NCBI GenBank assembly: GCA_024304885.1
Contig: JALJOM010000003.1
Location: 2,762,110 to 2,826,109 of the forward strand
Source: Beijerinckiaceae bacterium
Lineage (GTDB): Bacteria; Pseudomonadota; Alphaproteobacteria; Rhizobiales; Beijerinckiaceae
Length of the DNA stretch: 64,000 bases
Direction of reading: 5' to 3'
Below are positions 40,353 through 48,630 of this stretch, piece after piece (positions within the stretch are counted from its first letter, which is position 1; each line of letters opens with the position of its first letter). The notes under the pieces are model-generated. The model was not told where the DNA came from. It was given only the letters and a program-made list of their open reading frames with translations, and did not search any database. Position numbers and translations under genes: made by a program.

Positions 40353-40838
40353 TCAGATTTGCGCGAGCAGTGTCGCGGCGCTCGAAGCTTCCGCCTGCAC
40401 CGGCGCGGCCTCGACGTTCAGGCGGCGGACCACGCCGTTGTCGACGAGCATCGAGTAGCGTTGCGACCTGATCCCGAGGCCGCGCTCGGTGAGATCGAGC
40501 GTCAGGCCGAGCGCCCGGGCGAAATCGGCATTGCCGTCGGCGAGAAAGGAGATCTTGCCCTCGGCTCCGGCCTGCTTCGCCCAGGCGTCCATGACGAAGA
40601 CGTCGTTGACGCTGGTGACGGCGATCTCGTCGATCCCCTTGGCCTTGAAGGCTTCGGCCGCATCGCGAAACCCCGGCAGATGGGTCGCGGTGCAGGTCGG
40701 CGTGAAGGCGCCGGGCACGCCGAACAGAACCACCTTCCTGCCCTTGAATATTTCGTCGGTTGTCCTGAGCTTCGGTCCCTCCGGACCCATGACGGTGAAG
40801 GTCGCTGTCGGAACGGAATCGCCGGGCTTGATGGTCAT
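40353..40838 (-). CDS. Peroxiredoxin, Prx5 type
   Basis: This 161-residue thiol peroxidase reduces hydrogen peroxide and organic hydroperoxides. VPGAFTPTCTATHLPGF holds the peroxidatic cysteine in the PxxxTxxC pattern. IAVTSVNDVFVMDAWAKQAG and RSQRYSMLVDNGVVRRLNVE are typical of the Prx5/AHP1-like group. No obvious second redox cysteine is present, so a one-cysteine mechanism using glutathione or glutaredoxin is likely. GAGGAC precedes the ATG. A repeat fragment lies immediately upstream of the gene. Confidence 0.94.
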   Translation of the reverse strand: MTIKPGDSVPTATFTVMGPEGPKLRTTDEIFKGRKVVLFGVPGAFTPTCTATHLPGFRDAAEAFKAKGIDEIAVTSVNDVFVMDAWAKQAGAEGKISFLADGNADFARALGLTLDLTERGLGIRSQRYSMLVDNGVVRRLNVEAAPVQAEASSAATLLAQI

Positions 40839-40856
40839 GGGGACGTCCTCGGGGAT

Positions 40857-40915
40857 CGGAGCATTTTCGAGAGCCGCGGACCGAGGCGCGCGTCACGAAA
40901 ATGCGACACTGAAAC
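40857..40915 (+). repeat. Half type A repeat fragment upstream of the peroxiredoxin gene
   Basis: GGAGCATTTTCGAGAGCCG with the core GCGTCACGAAAATGCGACA resembles the first half of type A modules such as 38180-38284. It lacks the second hairpin and the right CTAG end. It lies about 20 bp before the peroxiredoxin start, so it probably falls in its 5' leader. Confidence 0.65.
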
Positions 40916-40984
40916 GTATCGGCGCGACCCTTCGATGCCATTCATCGAGAGCGCTCCGGCGGCAGGAGACCGAGACGGGGCCGA

Positions 40985-41100
40985 GCGCGGGACGAGGAAA
41001 AGTGGATACCGGCTTTCCGCCCGCATCCCGCGCCAAGTCTTTAGAATCGATCACGTTCATGAATTTGGATCGATTCGATCCGAATTCATCGTGACCTAAG
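40985..41100 (-). repeat. Type B hairpin repeat
   Basis: This is a reverse-orientation B module: GCGCGGGACGAGGAAAAGTGG at the left, GCATCCCGCG closing that hairpin, then GAATCGATCACGTTCATGAA and the long palindrome AATTTGGATCGATTCGATCCGAATT, ending CATCGTGACCTAAG. The right boundary is CTAA rather than CTAG. The following bases to about 41333 contain no gene I can support. Confidence 0.85.
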
Positions 41101-41333
41101 GCTTCGCGCAAGCTCCTTGCGCTAGAGACGTATCGAGGCGGACCGGACGGCTCGGTCGAGGCGTGAACATGCGGCGAGCAAGACTGTCGAGCTGCGATCC
41201 GCGCGGACCAGACCGCGACAGGCTTGCACGAGAGGCCAGTGGCGGGATCGGCCCGGTGCGGGCATCTCGCGTGCCGACCCGCCGGGCTCGCGGGCTTGCG
41301 CCCATGGCACGATCCCACGAGACGGAGGGAGGT

Positions 41334-42227
41334 CTATCGCTCTGCGGTCGTCCTGTCGAGCATGGTGCCGAGCTCGTAGGCCCGCTGCGGACCCGTGAGC
41401 GTAAGGGTGACGGGCACGGCCTCGTCCCCCGAATTGGTCGGCTTCTCGGCTTGGACGATCACGAAAGCTCCGGGCTCCTCGGCCTGCTTGGTCTCGAAAT
41501 ACCAGCCGTCCCCGGCTTCGGCGAAAAGGTCGTGCGCAGGCTCGCCATGAACGACGACGCGCCAGGTCGGCGGTTTCGCACCCGCGACGGGCGTGATCGC
41601 GACCATGGCATCGCGCTCCAGCTTCGAAAGCCGGCGGGGCACCGAAGCTTCGGCGCGCGTGATCGCGACTCCCTCCGCATCGTCGGGAGCGGCCGCGGTC
41701 TCGGCGACGGGCAGGTCGAGGCTAACGGTTGCCTTCGCCGGCAGGCAGATACGATCGCAGACGGCATAGGACAAGGCGAGCGCGAGCCGCATCGGCCGCG
41801 CGGGCTCGCGAGGCACGAGCCGCAGCGGAAAGGTGACCTCGCCGCGGTAGCCGTAAACCTCGGTCCCTTCCTCCTCGATGCGGGTCGGTGCGGGAAAGTC
41901 CACCTCGACCTTCGCGACATTCTCGGAGCCCTCGAAATCGAAGACGGGGGCAACGCCGGCGCCGCCGGGAGTACGCCAATAGGTCAAGGCGCCCGGGATC
42001 AAGCGGATCTCGACGCCGGCCCACCACGGAACGGAGCCGGATCGGGACCGAGCGGCAATCAGCCGCACGGAGGATTTCGCTCCCTCGGACCATGCGCTGA
42101 CCAGGGGTTCCGTTCGTGCCGTCCCGGCGAAAACCGCCGGCAAAGCAACGAGCAGAGCGAGAGCGCCGCGGCACGAACCGCGGCGCCTGGCACGTCCGAA
42201 CTCGACGTGCTGGAAGCAATTTTGCAT
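41334..42227 (-). CDS. Periplasmic DsbD N-terminal-domain-like protein
   Basis: This 297-residue exported protein has a signal peptide (RGALALLVALPAVFAGTARTEP) and matches the thiol:disulfide interchange N-terminal (alpha) domain of DsbD. YAVCDRICLPAKATVSLDLP provides the two conserved cysteines that shuttle reductant in that domain. VEIRLIPGALTYWRTPGGAGVAPVFDF is a further family pattern. No membrane or thioredoxin domain follows, so it is a free-standing alpha domain. Divergent yqgE starts about 130 bp away, and the peroxiredoxin is nearby; this trio is common in Hyphomicrobiales. Confidence 0.88.
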   Translation of the reverse strand: MQNCFQHVEFGRARRRGSCRGALALLVALPAVFAGTARTEPLVSAWSEGAKSSVRLIAARSRSGSVPWWAGVEIRLIPGALTYWRTPGGAGVAPVFDFEGSENVAKVEVDFPAPTRIEEEGTEVYGYRGEVTFPLRLVPREPARPMRLALALSYAVCDRICLPAKATVSLDLPVAETAAAPDDAEGVAITRAEASVPRRLSKLERDAMVAITPVAGAKPPTWRVVVHGEPAHDLFAEAGDGWYFETKQAEEPGAFVIVQAEKPTNSGDEAVPVTLTLTGPQRAYELGTMLDRTTAER

Positions 42228-42358
42228 GAATGGGTCTCGCAGGCGCGCCGGATACGTGCCTATCTATTGCGGTGGGATCGACATCGCAACAAAAGTGCCC
42301 GTGACCGGCGGCGGTGCAAGGATCGGGTCGAGCAGGTCGCGGAGGCAGGGCGGACAGG

Positions 42359-42979
42359 ATGGGATCGATGTTTCCTCCTCGCGGAGCAGGCAGGAGTGCA
42401 GGCGATTTCTTGGATGGGCAGCTTCTCGTCGCGATGCCCGGCATGCCCGACGAGCGCTTCGCTCGGACCGTGATCTACATTTGCGCGCATTCCGAGGAAG
42501 GCGCCATGGGGCTCGTGGTCAATCGGCCCGCGCCCAAGGTCAATTTTTCCGAGCTCCTGGTCCAGCTCGAGGTCATCGCCCCGGACGAGGCGATCCGGCT
42601 GCCGGCCCAGGCGGGGGCGATCCAGGTGCTCAAAGGCGGACCGGTCGAGACGGGGCGCGGCTTCGTGCTCCACACCGATGATTTCGTCATCGACAATTCC
42701 ACATTGGCGATCGACAGAGGCGTGTGCTTGACCGCGACCATCGACATCCTGCGCGCGATCGCACGCGGCGCCGGGCCGGGCCAGGCGATTCTGGCTTTGG
42801 GCTATGCCGGATGGGGAGCCGGCCAGCTCGAGGCGGAGCTGCAGCAGAACGGCTGGTTGAATTGCCCGGCGGATCCCGCGCTGATCTTCGACACCGCGCT
42901 CGGCCTGAAGTACGAGCGCGCGCTGAGCCGGGCCGGGATCGATCTCGGCCGGCTCGCAGGCGACGCGGGACACGCCTGA
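42359..42979 (+). CDS. YqgE/AlgH family protein
   Basis: This 206-residue protein matches the UPF0301 family. [43 protein letters not shown] is the characteristic N terminus; [17 protein letters not shown] and [35 protein letters not shown] are also diagnostic. The biochemical function of the family is unsettled. ATG 42359 is chosen near the start of conserved sequence; ATG 42368 is also possible. It is transcribed away from the DsbD-like gene and towards the EAL gene. Confidence 0.94.
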   Translation: MGSMFPPRGAGRSAGDFLDGQLLVAMPGMPDERFARTVIYICAHSEEGAMGLVVNRPAPKVNFSELLVQLEVIAPDEAIRLPAQAGAIQVLKGGPVETGRGFVLHTDDFVIDNSTLAIDRGVCLTATIDILRAIARGAGPGQAILALGYAGWGAGQLEAELQQNGWLNCPADPALIFDTALGLKYERALSRAGIDLGRLAGDAGHA

Positions 42980-43013
42980 CCAAATGTAATCAAGGCTGGG
43001 CCGGAACGGTCTC

Positions 43014-45923
43014 TCAGGCCGCGATGCTCGCCGCCCCGACGAGCTTGCGCGCCTCGACGATGCCGATCGGCGGACCATAGGCATAGCCTTCGGCGTAGTC
43101 GCATCCGAGCCGGGCGGCGTCGGCGGCATCCTTCTCCGCGTCCATGCCCTTGGCGAGCACGTCCATGCCGAGATCGTGAGCGAGATCGACGATCGCGTGG
43201 AGCAGGACCGCGCGGCGTTCTTCCGGGCTCGGGCGCATGAGCGCGGCGTCGAGCGCGATCACGTCGAAGGGGAACTTCTCGAGGCAGGCGAGCGGCATGG
43301 TGCCGGTTCCGAACCCGCCGAGCGCGAGCCCGATACCCTGCTCCCGCAGCCGCGACAGCAGGCGCGCGGCGAGCTCCGGATTTTCCATCACGAGCCGTTC
43401 CTTCACCTCGAGGAGCAGGCTGCCGCGGCTGACCTCGAACCGCGATTGCACCGCCTTCATGTCGTGCAGGAGGTCGGCGCGCAACCATCGCCGCGACGGC
43501 ACATTCAGGATCGCGAAGATAGGCGGATCGACATCGAGAGCCGCTTGCCAGGCGGCCAGCTCGTGCATCGTGCGCTCGAGCATGAACAAGCCGAGGTCGA
43601 CGACCTTGTCGTCGGCCTCCGCCGCCGCGACGAGCTCGTCGAGACCGAGCCGCCCCAGGCGCGGATGATCGAAGCGCGGCACTGTCTCGAATCCGGCGAC
43701 GGTGCGGTCCTCGAGCCGCACGATCGGGCGAAACAGGATCTTCATCTCGCCGCGGTCGAGCGCGCGCGCGATCTCGGCGCCGAGGCTCGCTCTGTCCGGG
43801 CACTCCGGCCGCATCGAGGCCGTGAAAATCTCGATGCGGTTGCCGCCTGTGGCCTTGGCCCGTCGCAACGCGATCTCGGCATCCGCCAGCATGTCCTCGC
43901 GGCTCGCGTGGATCTGCGGATCGAAGAGCACGATTCCCATGGAGGCGGCGAGCGGGAGCTCGTGCTCGCCGAAGGCGACGGGGGTCGTGACGGCCCGACG
44001 CACGAGACCTGCGAAGGCGATCAGCTCGTCCGCGGTGTCCTCGGAGACGACGAGCACGGCAAAATGGTCCGCCGAGATGCGAGAGAGCGTGTCGAGCGGT
44101 TTCAGGAGACGTCCCACCCGTCTCGCGATCGTGGCGAGGACCGAATCGCCGGCGGGAAGGCCCGCGGCCTCGTTGACCTTGCCCAAGCCGTCGACATCGA
44201 TCGCAATGATTGTCGGGCGGAACCGGTGCTCGACCTGAGCGAGGGCGAGTGCCCGGTCCAGGCGATCGCAGAAGATCTCGCGATTGGGCAAGCCGGTCAG
44301 GGTATCGTGCACGGCATCGTGCAGGAGCCGCTCCTCCGTGACCTTGGAGTCGGTCACGTCGCCGAGGAGTCCGACGATCCGAAGCACCGTGCCGTCGGCG
44401 CCGACGACCGGACGCGCCTTCAGCCTGAACCACACGTAATGGCCGGCGACGCTCCGCAGGCGAAAGTCCTCCGCGATCCGCCCCCCTCTCCGGTCGAGAA
44501 TCGCATCGAGGCATGACCGAAAGCGGTCGCGCTCGGCCGGATGGAGGACGCCTTGCCACGACGCGGCGGACCCTTCGAGCGCGTCGGGCTCGAGCCCGAG
44601 CCGAGCCTCGAGCTCCGCACCGACGTGCACGCGGTCGTCGACGACGTCCCAGTCGAAGACGATATCGCCGCTCGCGCCGAGAGCGAGGGCCTTGCGCTCG
44701 ACGTCCGACACGATCCCGTGACCGAGCGCTCCGGCGGCGAAAGCGCTCTGCAGCACCGTGAAGCCGATCAGCATCACGAGGAGCACGAGGCCCCCCATCA
44801 GCGCCGGGGAGACGAGATCATTGGTCAGCGTGCCGGTGACGGCGAAGGCCGCAGCGACGACCCAGGCGAGCAGCAGCAACCAGGTCGGGATCAAGAGGAT
44901 CGCGCGTTCGTAGCCGTGGCTGGCGAGGCTGACGACGAGGACGAACCCGACCGCGGCGATTGCGCCGAGCGAGATCCGTGCGATGCCCGCCGCGATCGAG
45001 GGATCGTAGATCGAGAGGCCGACGAGCCCGGCGAGAAAGGCGACCCACGCCGCGAGGACATGCGGAGCTCGGACGTGCCAGCGATCGAGGTCGAGATAGG
45101 CGAACAGGAAGACCAGCAGGCTCGTGGCGAGAACCGCCTCCGCGCCGGCACGCCAGATGTGGAGCGTCTCCCCCCACGTACCGAGGCTCTTGCTCCAGAA
45201 GCCGAAATCGATCGAGACATAGGCGAGGATCGTCCAGGCGAGGGCCGCCGCCGCCGGGAAGATCACGGCGCCCTTGACGACGAAGACGATCGTGAGGAAG
45301 AGAGCGAGCAGGCCCGCGACACCGATGACGATGCCCTTGTAGAGGGCGAGGCTCGTCATCTTGTCCTTGTAGGCGTCGGGCTCCCAGAGGGTCAGCCGCG
45401 GCAGGTTCGGGGTGTTCAGCTCCGCGACATAGGTAATGGTCGCACCCGGATCGAGAGTCACGCGGAAGAGATCGGCGTCGGTGTCGTCCTGGCGTTCCGG
45501 CGCGAAGCCGTGGCTCGCGGTCATCGCCGAGATCCGCGAGGCGCCGAGGTCCGGCCAGATCAATCCGGAGCCGACGAAGCGGAAATGCGGCGCCACGATC
45601 AAGCGTTCGATCTGCTCGCCGGTATCGTTGGTGAGGGCGAAGACGATCCAGGCGGGCCTCGTGCCTTCCTCGCGGGCGCGCACCTCGATGCGGCGAACGA
45701 TGCCGTCGGCTCCCGGGGCGGTCGCGACCAGAAGGCGATCGCCTTCCGACTTGTAGCTCTCGACCGCCTTGGTGAGATCGATCGCCGGCGCGTTCAGGGG
45801 AACCCTGACAGCCTCGACCGCGTCGGCGCGGCCGCTGCCGGCGAGCAGGACGCCGAGCAGGACGAGTAGACGGAACCGGATCAGGAAGCGCGGCAAGAAG
45901 GACCTATCCCGAGGTTGCGGCAC
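43014..45923 (-). CDS. Membrane sensor with PAS and degenerate GGDEF/EAL domains
   Basis: The protein has about 969 residues from GTG 45923; TTG 45896 is an alternative and an upstream extension is unlikely. It has a signal or TM start (FRLLVLLGVLLAGSG), a periplasmic sensor region resembling 7TMR-DISM proteins, and about seven TM helices. A PAS domain follows (GDIVFDWDVVDDRVHVGAELEARLG), then GGDEF-like (HDTLTGLPNREIF) and EAL-like domains. The GGDEF signature is replaced by SRISADHF. In the EAL part, E-A-L reads FETVPRF and DDFGTG reads GGFGTG. Both catalytic activities are probably lost, suggesting a c-di-GMP binding or regulatory role. It follows GNAT, M16 and thrC, a familiar order. Confidence 0.88.
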   Translation of the reverse strand: MPQPRDRSFLPRFLIRFRLLVLLGVLLAGSGRADAVEAVRVPLNAPAIDLTKAVESYKSEGDRLLVATAPGADGIVRRIEVRAREEGTRPAWIVFALTNDTGEQIERLIVAPHFRFVGSGLIWPDLGASRISAMTASHGFAPERQDDTDADLFRVTLDPGATITYVAELNTPNLPRLTLWEPDAYKDKMTSLALYKGIVIGVAGLLALFLTIVFVVKGAVIFPAAAALAWTILAYVSIDFGFWSKSLGTWGETLHIWRAGAEAVLATSLLVFLFAYLDLDRWHVRAPHVLAAWVAFLAGLVGLSIYDPSIAAGIARISLGAIAAVGFVLVVSLASHGYERAILLIPTWLLLLAWVVAAAFAVTGTLTNDLVSPALMGGLVLLVMLIGFTVLQSAFAAGALGHGIVSDVERKALALGASGDIVFDWDVVDDRVHVGAELEARLGLEPDALEGSAASWQGVLHPAERDRFRSCLDAILDRRGGRIAEDFRLRSVAGHYVWFRLKARPVVGADGTVLRIVGLLGDVTDSKVTEERLLHDAVHDTLTGLPNREIFCDRLDRALALAQVEHRFRPTIIAIDVDGLGKVNEAAGLPAGDSVLATIARRVGRLLKPLDTLSRISADHFAVLVVSEDTADELIAFAGLVRRAVTTPVAFGEHELPLAASMGIVLFDPQIHASREDMLADAEIALRRAKATGGNRIEIFTASMRPECPDRASLGAEIARALDRGEMKILFRPIVRLEDRTVAGFETVPRFDHPRLGRLGLDELVAAAEADDKVVDLGLFMLERTMHELAAWQAALDVDPPIFAILNVPSRRWLRADLLHDMKAVQSRFEVSRGSLLLEVKERLVMENPELAARLLSRLREQGIGLALGGFGTGTMPLACLEKFPFDVIALDAALMRPSPEERRAVLLHAIVDLAHDLGMDVLAKGMDAEKDAADAARLGCDYAEGYAYGPPIGIVEARKLVGAASIAA

Positions 45924-46230
45924 GGCGCAATCGACGCCTCGACCGCCACGCCTCTGACACACGTGGCGTCCCTGCCGAACCGAGGCGAATCGTCTCGCCT
46001 CTTCGCAAAGCGGGTCACGCCATCGCGCATCGTGGGGCACGCGGTCGGCCGTATGTACGGCGCCTCGACGCTCTTGCACGCTCGCGGCAACATCATGGCG
46101 CGAGCCGAGACCGAGCGCGGCTCCGGGCGCGAGGACGGACCCGCGGCGCGTCAGGTCCTCGGCGCACGACGCCCGGCAAGCGACACGATCGTCACGGCGC
46201 GTCGCAAAGCCGGATGACCCAAATGCCAGG

Positions 46231-46384
46231 CTAGATTACGATGAATTTGGATGGAACCGATCCAAATTCATGAACGTGATCGATGCTAGAGACTTGGCGC
46301 GGGATCAGCAGATGAGTTCACGCGATCTGCGTGAACTCGATGGCGCCGGAAGACCGGTATCCGCTTTTCCTCGTCCCGCGCAAG
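46231..46384 (+). repeat. Type B hairpin repeat with variable centre
   Basis: It starts CTAGATTACGATGAATTTGG with the palindrome GGATGGAACCGATCC and reaches TCATGAACGTGATCGATGC. The second part opens GCGCGGGATCAGCAG, contains GAGTTCACGCGATCTGCGTGAACTC (a strong hairpin not seen in other copies), then CCGGTATCCGCTTTTCC and the end GTCCCGCGC. It occupies most of the gap downstream of the 74-residue gene. The remaining sequence from 45924 to 46230 shows no gene. Confidence 0.85.
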
Positions 46385-46386
46385 GA

Positions 46387-46611
46387 TCAATGATCCGCTT
46401 TCGCCTGCACCGCATGCTTCAGCTCGCGCGCGGCGTCGATCGCGATTTTTTTCTGGGCTTCGCTCAAGGTCTTGTCGGCTCCTATGGCGGCCTTGAGCTT
46501 GGGCATCTCGACGTGCCTGGAATCGGGGATCTCCGCGATGAAGGCGGTCAATGCGGCGATGACCGCCTCGAGCTCGTCGATCTTGTCCTCGATGGACTTC
46601 GGCTCCGACAT
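46387..46611 (-). CDS. Small helical protein of unknown function
   Basis: This 74-residue protein starts MSEPKSIEDKIDELEAVIAALTAFIAEIPD. It is rich in Glu, Lys and Ala with regular hydrophobic spacing, suggesting two amphipathic helices or a short coiled coil (EAQKKIAIDAARELKHAVQAKADH at the end). No signal peptide or cysteine is present. It lies between a repeat and the GNAT gene. No family was recognised. Confidence 0.65.
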   Translation of the reverse strand: MSEPKSIEDKIDELEAVIAALTAFIAEIPDSRHVEMPKLKAAIGADKTLSEAQKKIAIDAARELKHAVQAKADH

Positions 46612-46705
46612 CGTCGTCTCCCATTCCGCGGCCGTCCGCGCTCCCCGAAGCGATGTGGGCGAAAGCGGCGCAATTGCTCTTGCGCCGCACTATCGCCTTT
46701 CGGCG

Positions 46706-47350
46706 CTAACTTGGCAACGACGCTGCGCGGCCTCGGCCGTCAGGGCTTGTCGTGCCGCGGCTTGGGGGCGGCAAGGAATCCGACTCGAGCATGGCATAGA
46801 GCAGGTGGTCCTGCCAGATTCCGTTGATCCGAAGATAGGCGCGGGCAAAGCCTTCGCGGCTGAACCCGACGTGCTCCAGGAGCTTGATCGAGGCGACATT
46901 GTGCGGAAGGCAGGACGCCTCGAGGCGATGCAGCCTGAGCGTCGCGAAGGCGAAGCCGATGACGGCGCGCACCGCGCGCGACATGAAGCCCTTGCCGGCA
47001 TAGGGCTCGCCGATCCAATAGCCGAGGGTCGCGGCCTGCACGACGCCGCGTCGCACTTGCCCGAGCGTGAGGCCGCCGAGCAGCACGTGGTCGTCGCGGA
47101 AGACGAGGAAGGGATAGGCCTCGTCGTTCTCGATCTCGGTCTGGTTGCGCCGCAGCCTTCGGCGGAACGCGGCTCGCGTCAGGTCGTCGCCGGGCCAGGT
47201 CGGCTCCCACGGCGTGAGAAAGGCCCTGCTGCGCTCGCGCAGGCCGGCCCAGCCGTCGAAATCGCGCATCTCGCCGGGACGAAGGTAAAGCCCGTCGCCG
47301 CGCACGAAGATCGCATTCTCGCTCGGGGCGCCCAGACGAAACAGGGCCAT
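46706..47350 (-). CDS. GNAT N-acetyltransferase, RimJ/RimL type
   Basis: This 214-residue acetyltransferase resembles those that modify ribosomal or other N termini. It has GDGLYLRPGEMRDFDGWAGLRERSRAFLTPWEPTWP at the start, LGGLTLGQVRRGVVQAATLGYWIGEPYAGKGFMSRAVRAVIGFAFATLRLHRLEASCLPHNVASIKLLEHVGF as the acetyl-CoA core, and FSREGFARAYLRINGIWQDHLLYAML at the end. AAGGAGG lies before ATG 47350. It follows the M16 peptidase gene closely; the reading frames overlap only if an upstream TTG is used. Confidence 0.93.
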   Translation of the reverse strand: MALFRLGAPSENAIFVRGDGLYLRPGEMRDFDGWAGLRERSRAFLTPWEPTWPGDDLTRAAFRRRLRRNQTEIENDEAYPFLVFRDDHVLLGGLTLGQVRRGVVQAATLGYWIGEPYAGKGFMSRAVRAVIGFAFATLRLHRLEASCLPHNVASIKLLEHVGFSREGFARAYLRINGIWQDHLLYAMLESDSLPPPSRGTTSPDGRGRAASLPS

Positions 47351-47364
47351 CGCGACCTCCTCCT

Positions 47365-48630
47365 TCAAATCCCGCGCAGGCGCGAGGCGACGCGGTCCTG
47401 GGTCGGTACCTTTGCGACGGGACCGATGGCCGCGACCGTCGGGACCGATCGCAGAATGCGCGCGCCCGCGCGGCGGATCTGGCCGACATCGAGCGCGTCG
47501 ATTTTCGCCGTGATCTCCTCGAGCGTGAGGACGCGGCCGAATGCGATCAGCTGGCGCGCGATCTGCTCCGCTCGCGCCGCCGGAGATTCGAGCGCGGCCA
47601 GCAGCGATACTTTCATCTGGGCCTTGGCACGGCGCAGCTCCGCGTCACCGAGCGAGCATGCCGCCTCGCCGAGGCAATCAATCGCGACCGGGATCAATTC
47701 CGCCACGTCCTTGGCGCCGGTCGCGGCATAGAAGCCGAACAGCCCCACATCGGAATAGCCCCAATGGAAGGCGTGGATCGCATAGGCGAGCCCGCGTGCC
47801 TCGCGCACCTCCTGGAAGAGGCGCGAGGACATCCCGCCTCCGACGATATTGGCGAAGACCTGGATCGCATAGAAATCCGCGTCCCAATAGGGCACTCCTT
47901 TGAACCCGATCACAATATGAGCCTGCTCGAGGCGGCGTTTCAAGCGCGTGTCGCCACCCGCATAGCTGGCCTCGGCATGGATCGGGCTCCGCGTATGGAC
48001 GGGCAGGCCGGCGAAGCGCTCGAAGGCTTCGTCGCGGATCGCCGCATGCGTCACCGCCCCCGCCGCGGCGATCACCGTCGCGCCGCTGTGATAATGCGTG
48101 TCGAGGAACGAGCCGATCGCATCGCGCCCGAACGCCGAGACCTGCTCCTTGGTGCCGAGGATCGGCCGGCCGATCGGCTGGTCCGGGAACGCCGTCGCGC
48201 CGAACATGTCGAAGACGAGATCGTCGGGCGTATCCTCGACCGCGCCGATCTCTTGCAGGATCACGCCTTTCTCCCGCTCGAGCTCGCCTTGGTCGAAGGT
48301 GCTCTCGGTCAGGATGTCGGCGAGGATGTCGAGCGCGAGCGGCGCGTCGCCCGCGAGCACATGGGCGAAATAGGACGTATGCTCGGTGCTCGTCGCCGCG
48401 TTGAGGTCGCCTCCCGCGGATTCGATCTCCTCGGCGATGTCGCGCGCCGAGCGGCGCCTCGTCCCCTTGAAGGCCATATGCTCGAGGAGATGCGACAGAC
48501 CGTGCTCGTTCGCGCGCTCGTGCCGCGAGCCGGCGCCGATCCAGACGCCGAGCGAGGCGGTGGCGAGATGCGGCATGCTGTCGGTGACGATCCGCAATCC
48601 CGAAGGAAGGGTGGTGATCTCGACGCTCAT
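47365..48630 (-). CDS. M16 family zinc peptidase (processing peptidase-like)
   Basis: This 421-residue protein resembles the mitochondrial processing peptidase beta subunit. The inverted zinc motif is HLLEHMAFKG (H47, E50, H51), with a downstream glutamate in the EREKGVILQEIG helix. GGGMSSRLFQEVREARGLAYAIHAF is the glycine-rich loop typical of active M16B members. Its start overlaps the thrC stop by 4 bp. The thrC-M16 pair is widely conserved in alphaproteobacteria. Confidence 0.95.
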   Translation of the reverse strand: MSVEITTLPSGLRIVTDSMPHLATASLGVWIGAGSRHERANEHGLSHLLEHMAFKGTRRRSARDIAEEIESAGGDLNAATSTEHTSYFAHVLAGDAPLALDILADILTESTFDQGELEREKGVILQEIGAVEDTPDDLVFDMFGATAFPDQPIGRPILGTKEQVSAFGRDAIGSFLDTHYHSGATVIAAAGAVTHAAIRDEAFERFAGLPVHTRSPIHAEASYAGGDTRLKRRLEQAHIVIGFKGVPYWDADFYAIQVFANIVGGGMSSRLFQEVREARGLAYAIHAFHWGYSDVGLFGFYAATGAKDVAELIPVAIDCLGEAACSLGDAELRRAKAQMKVSLLAALESPAARAEQIARQLIAFGRVLTLEEITAKIDALDVGQIRRAGARILRSVPTVAAIGPVAKVPTQDRVASRLRGI

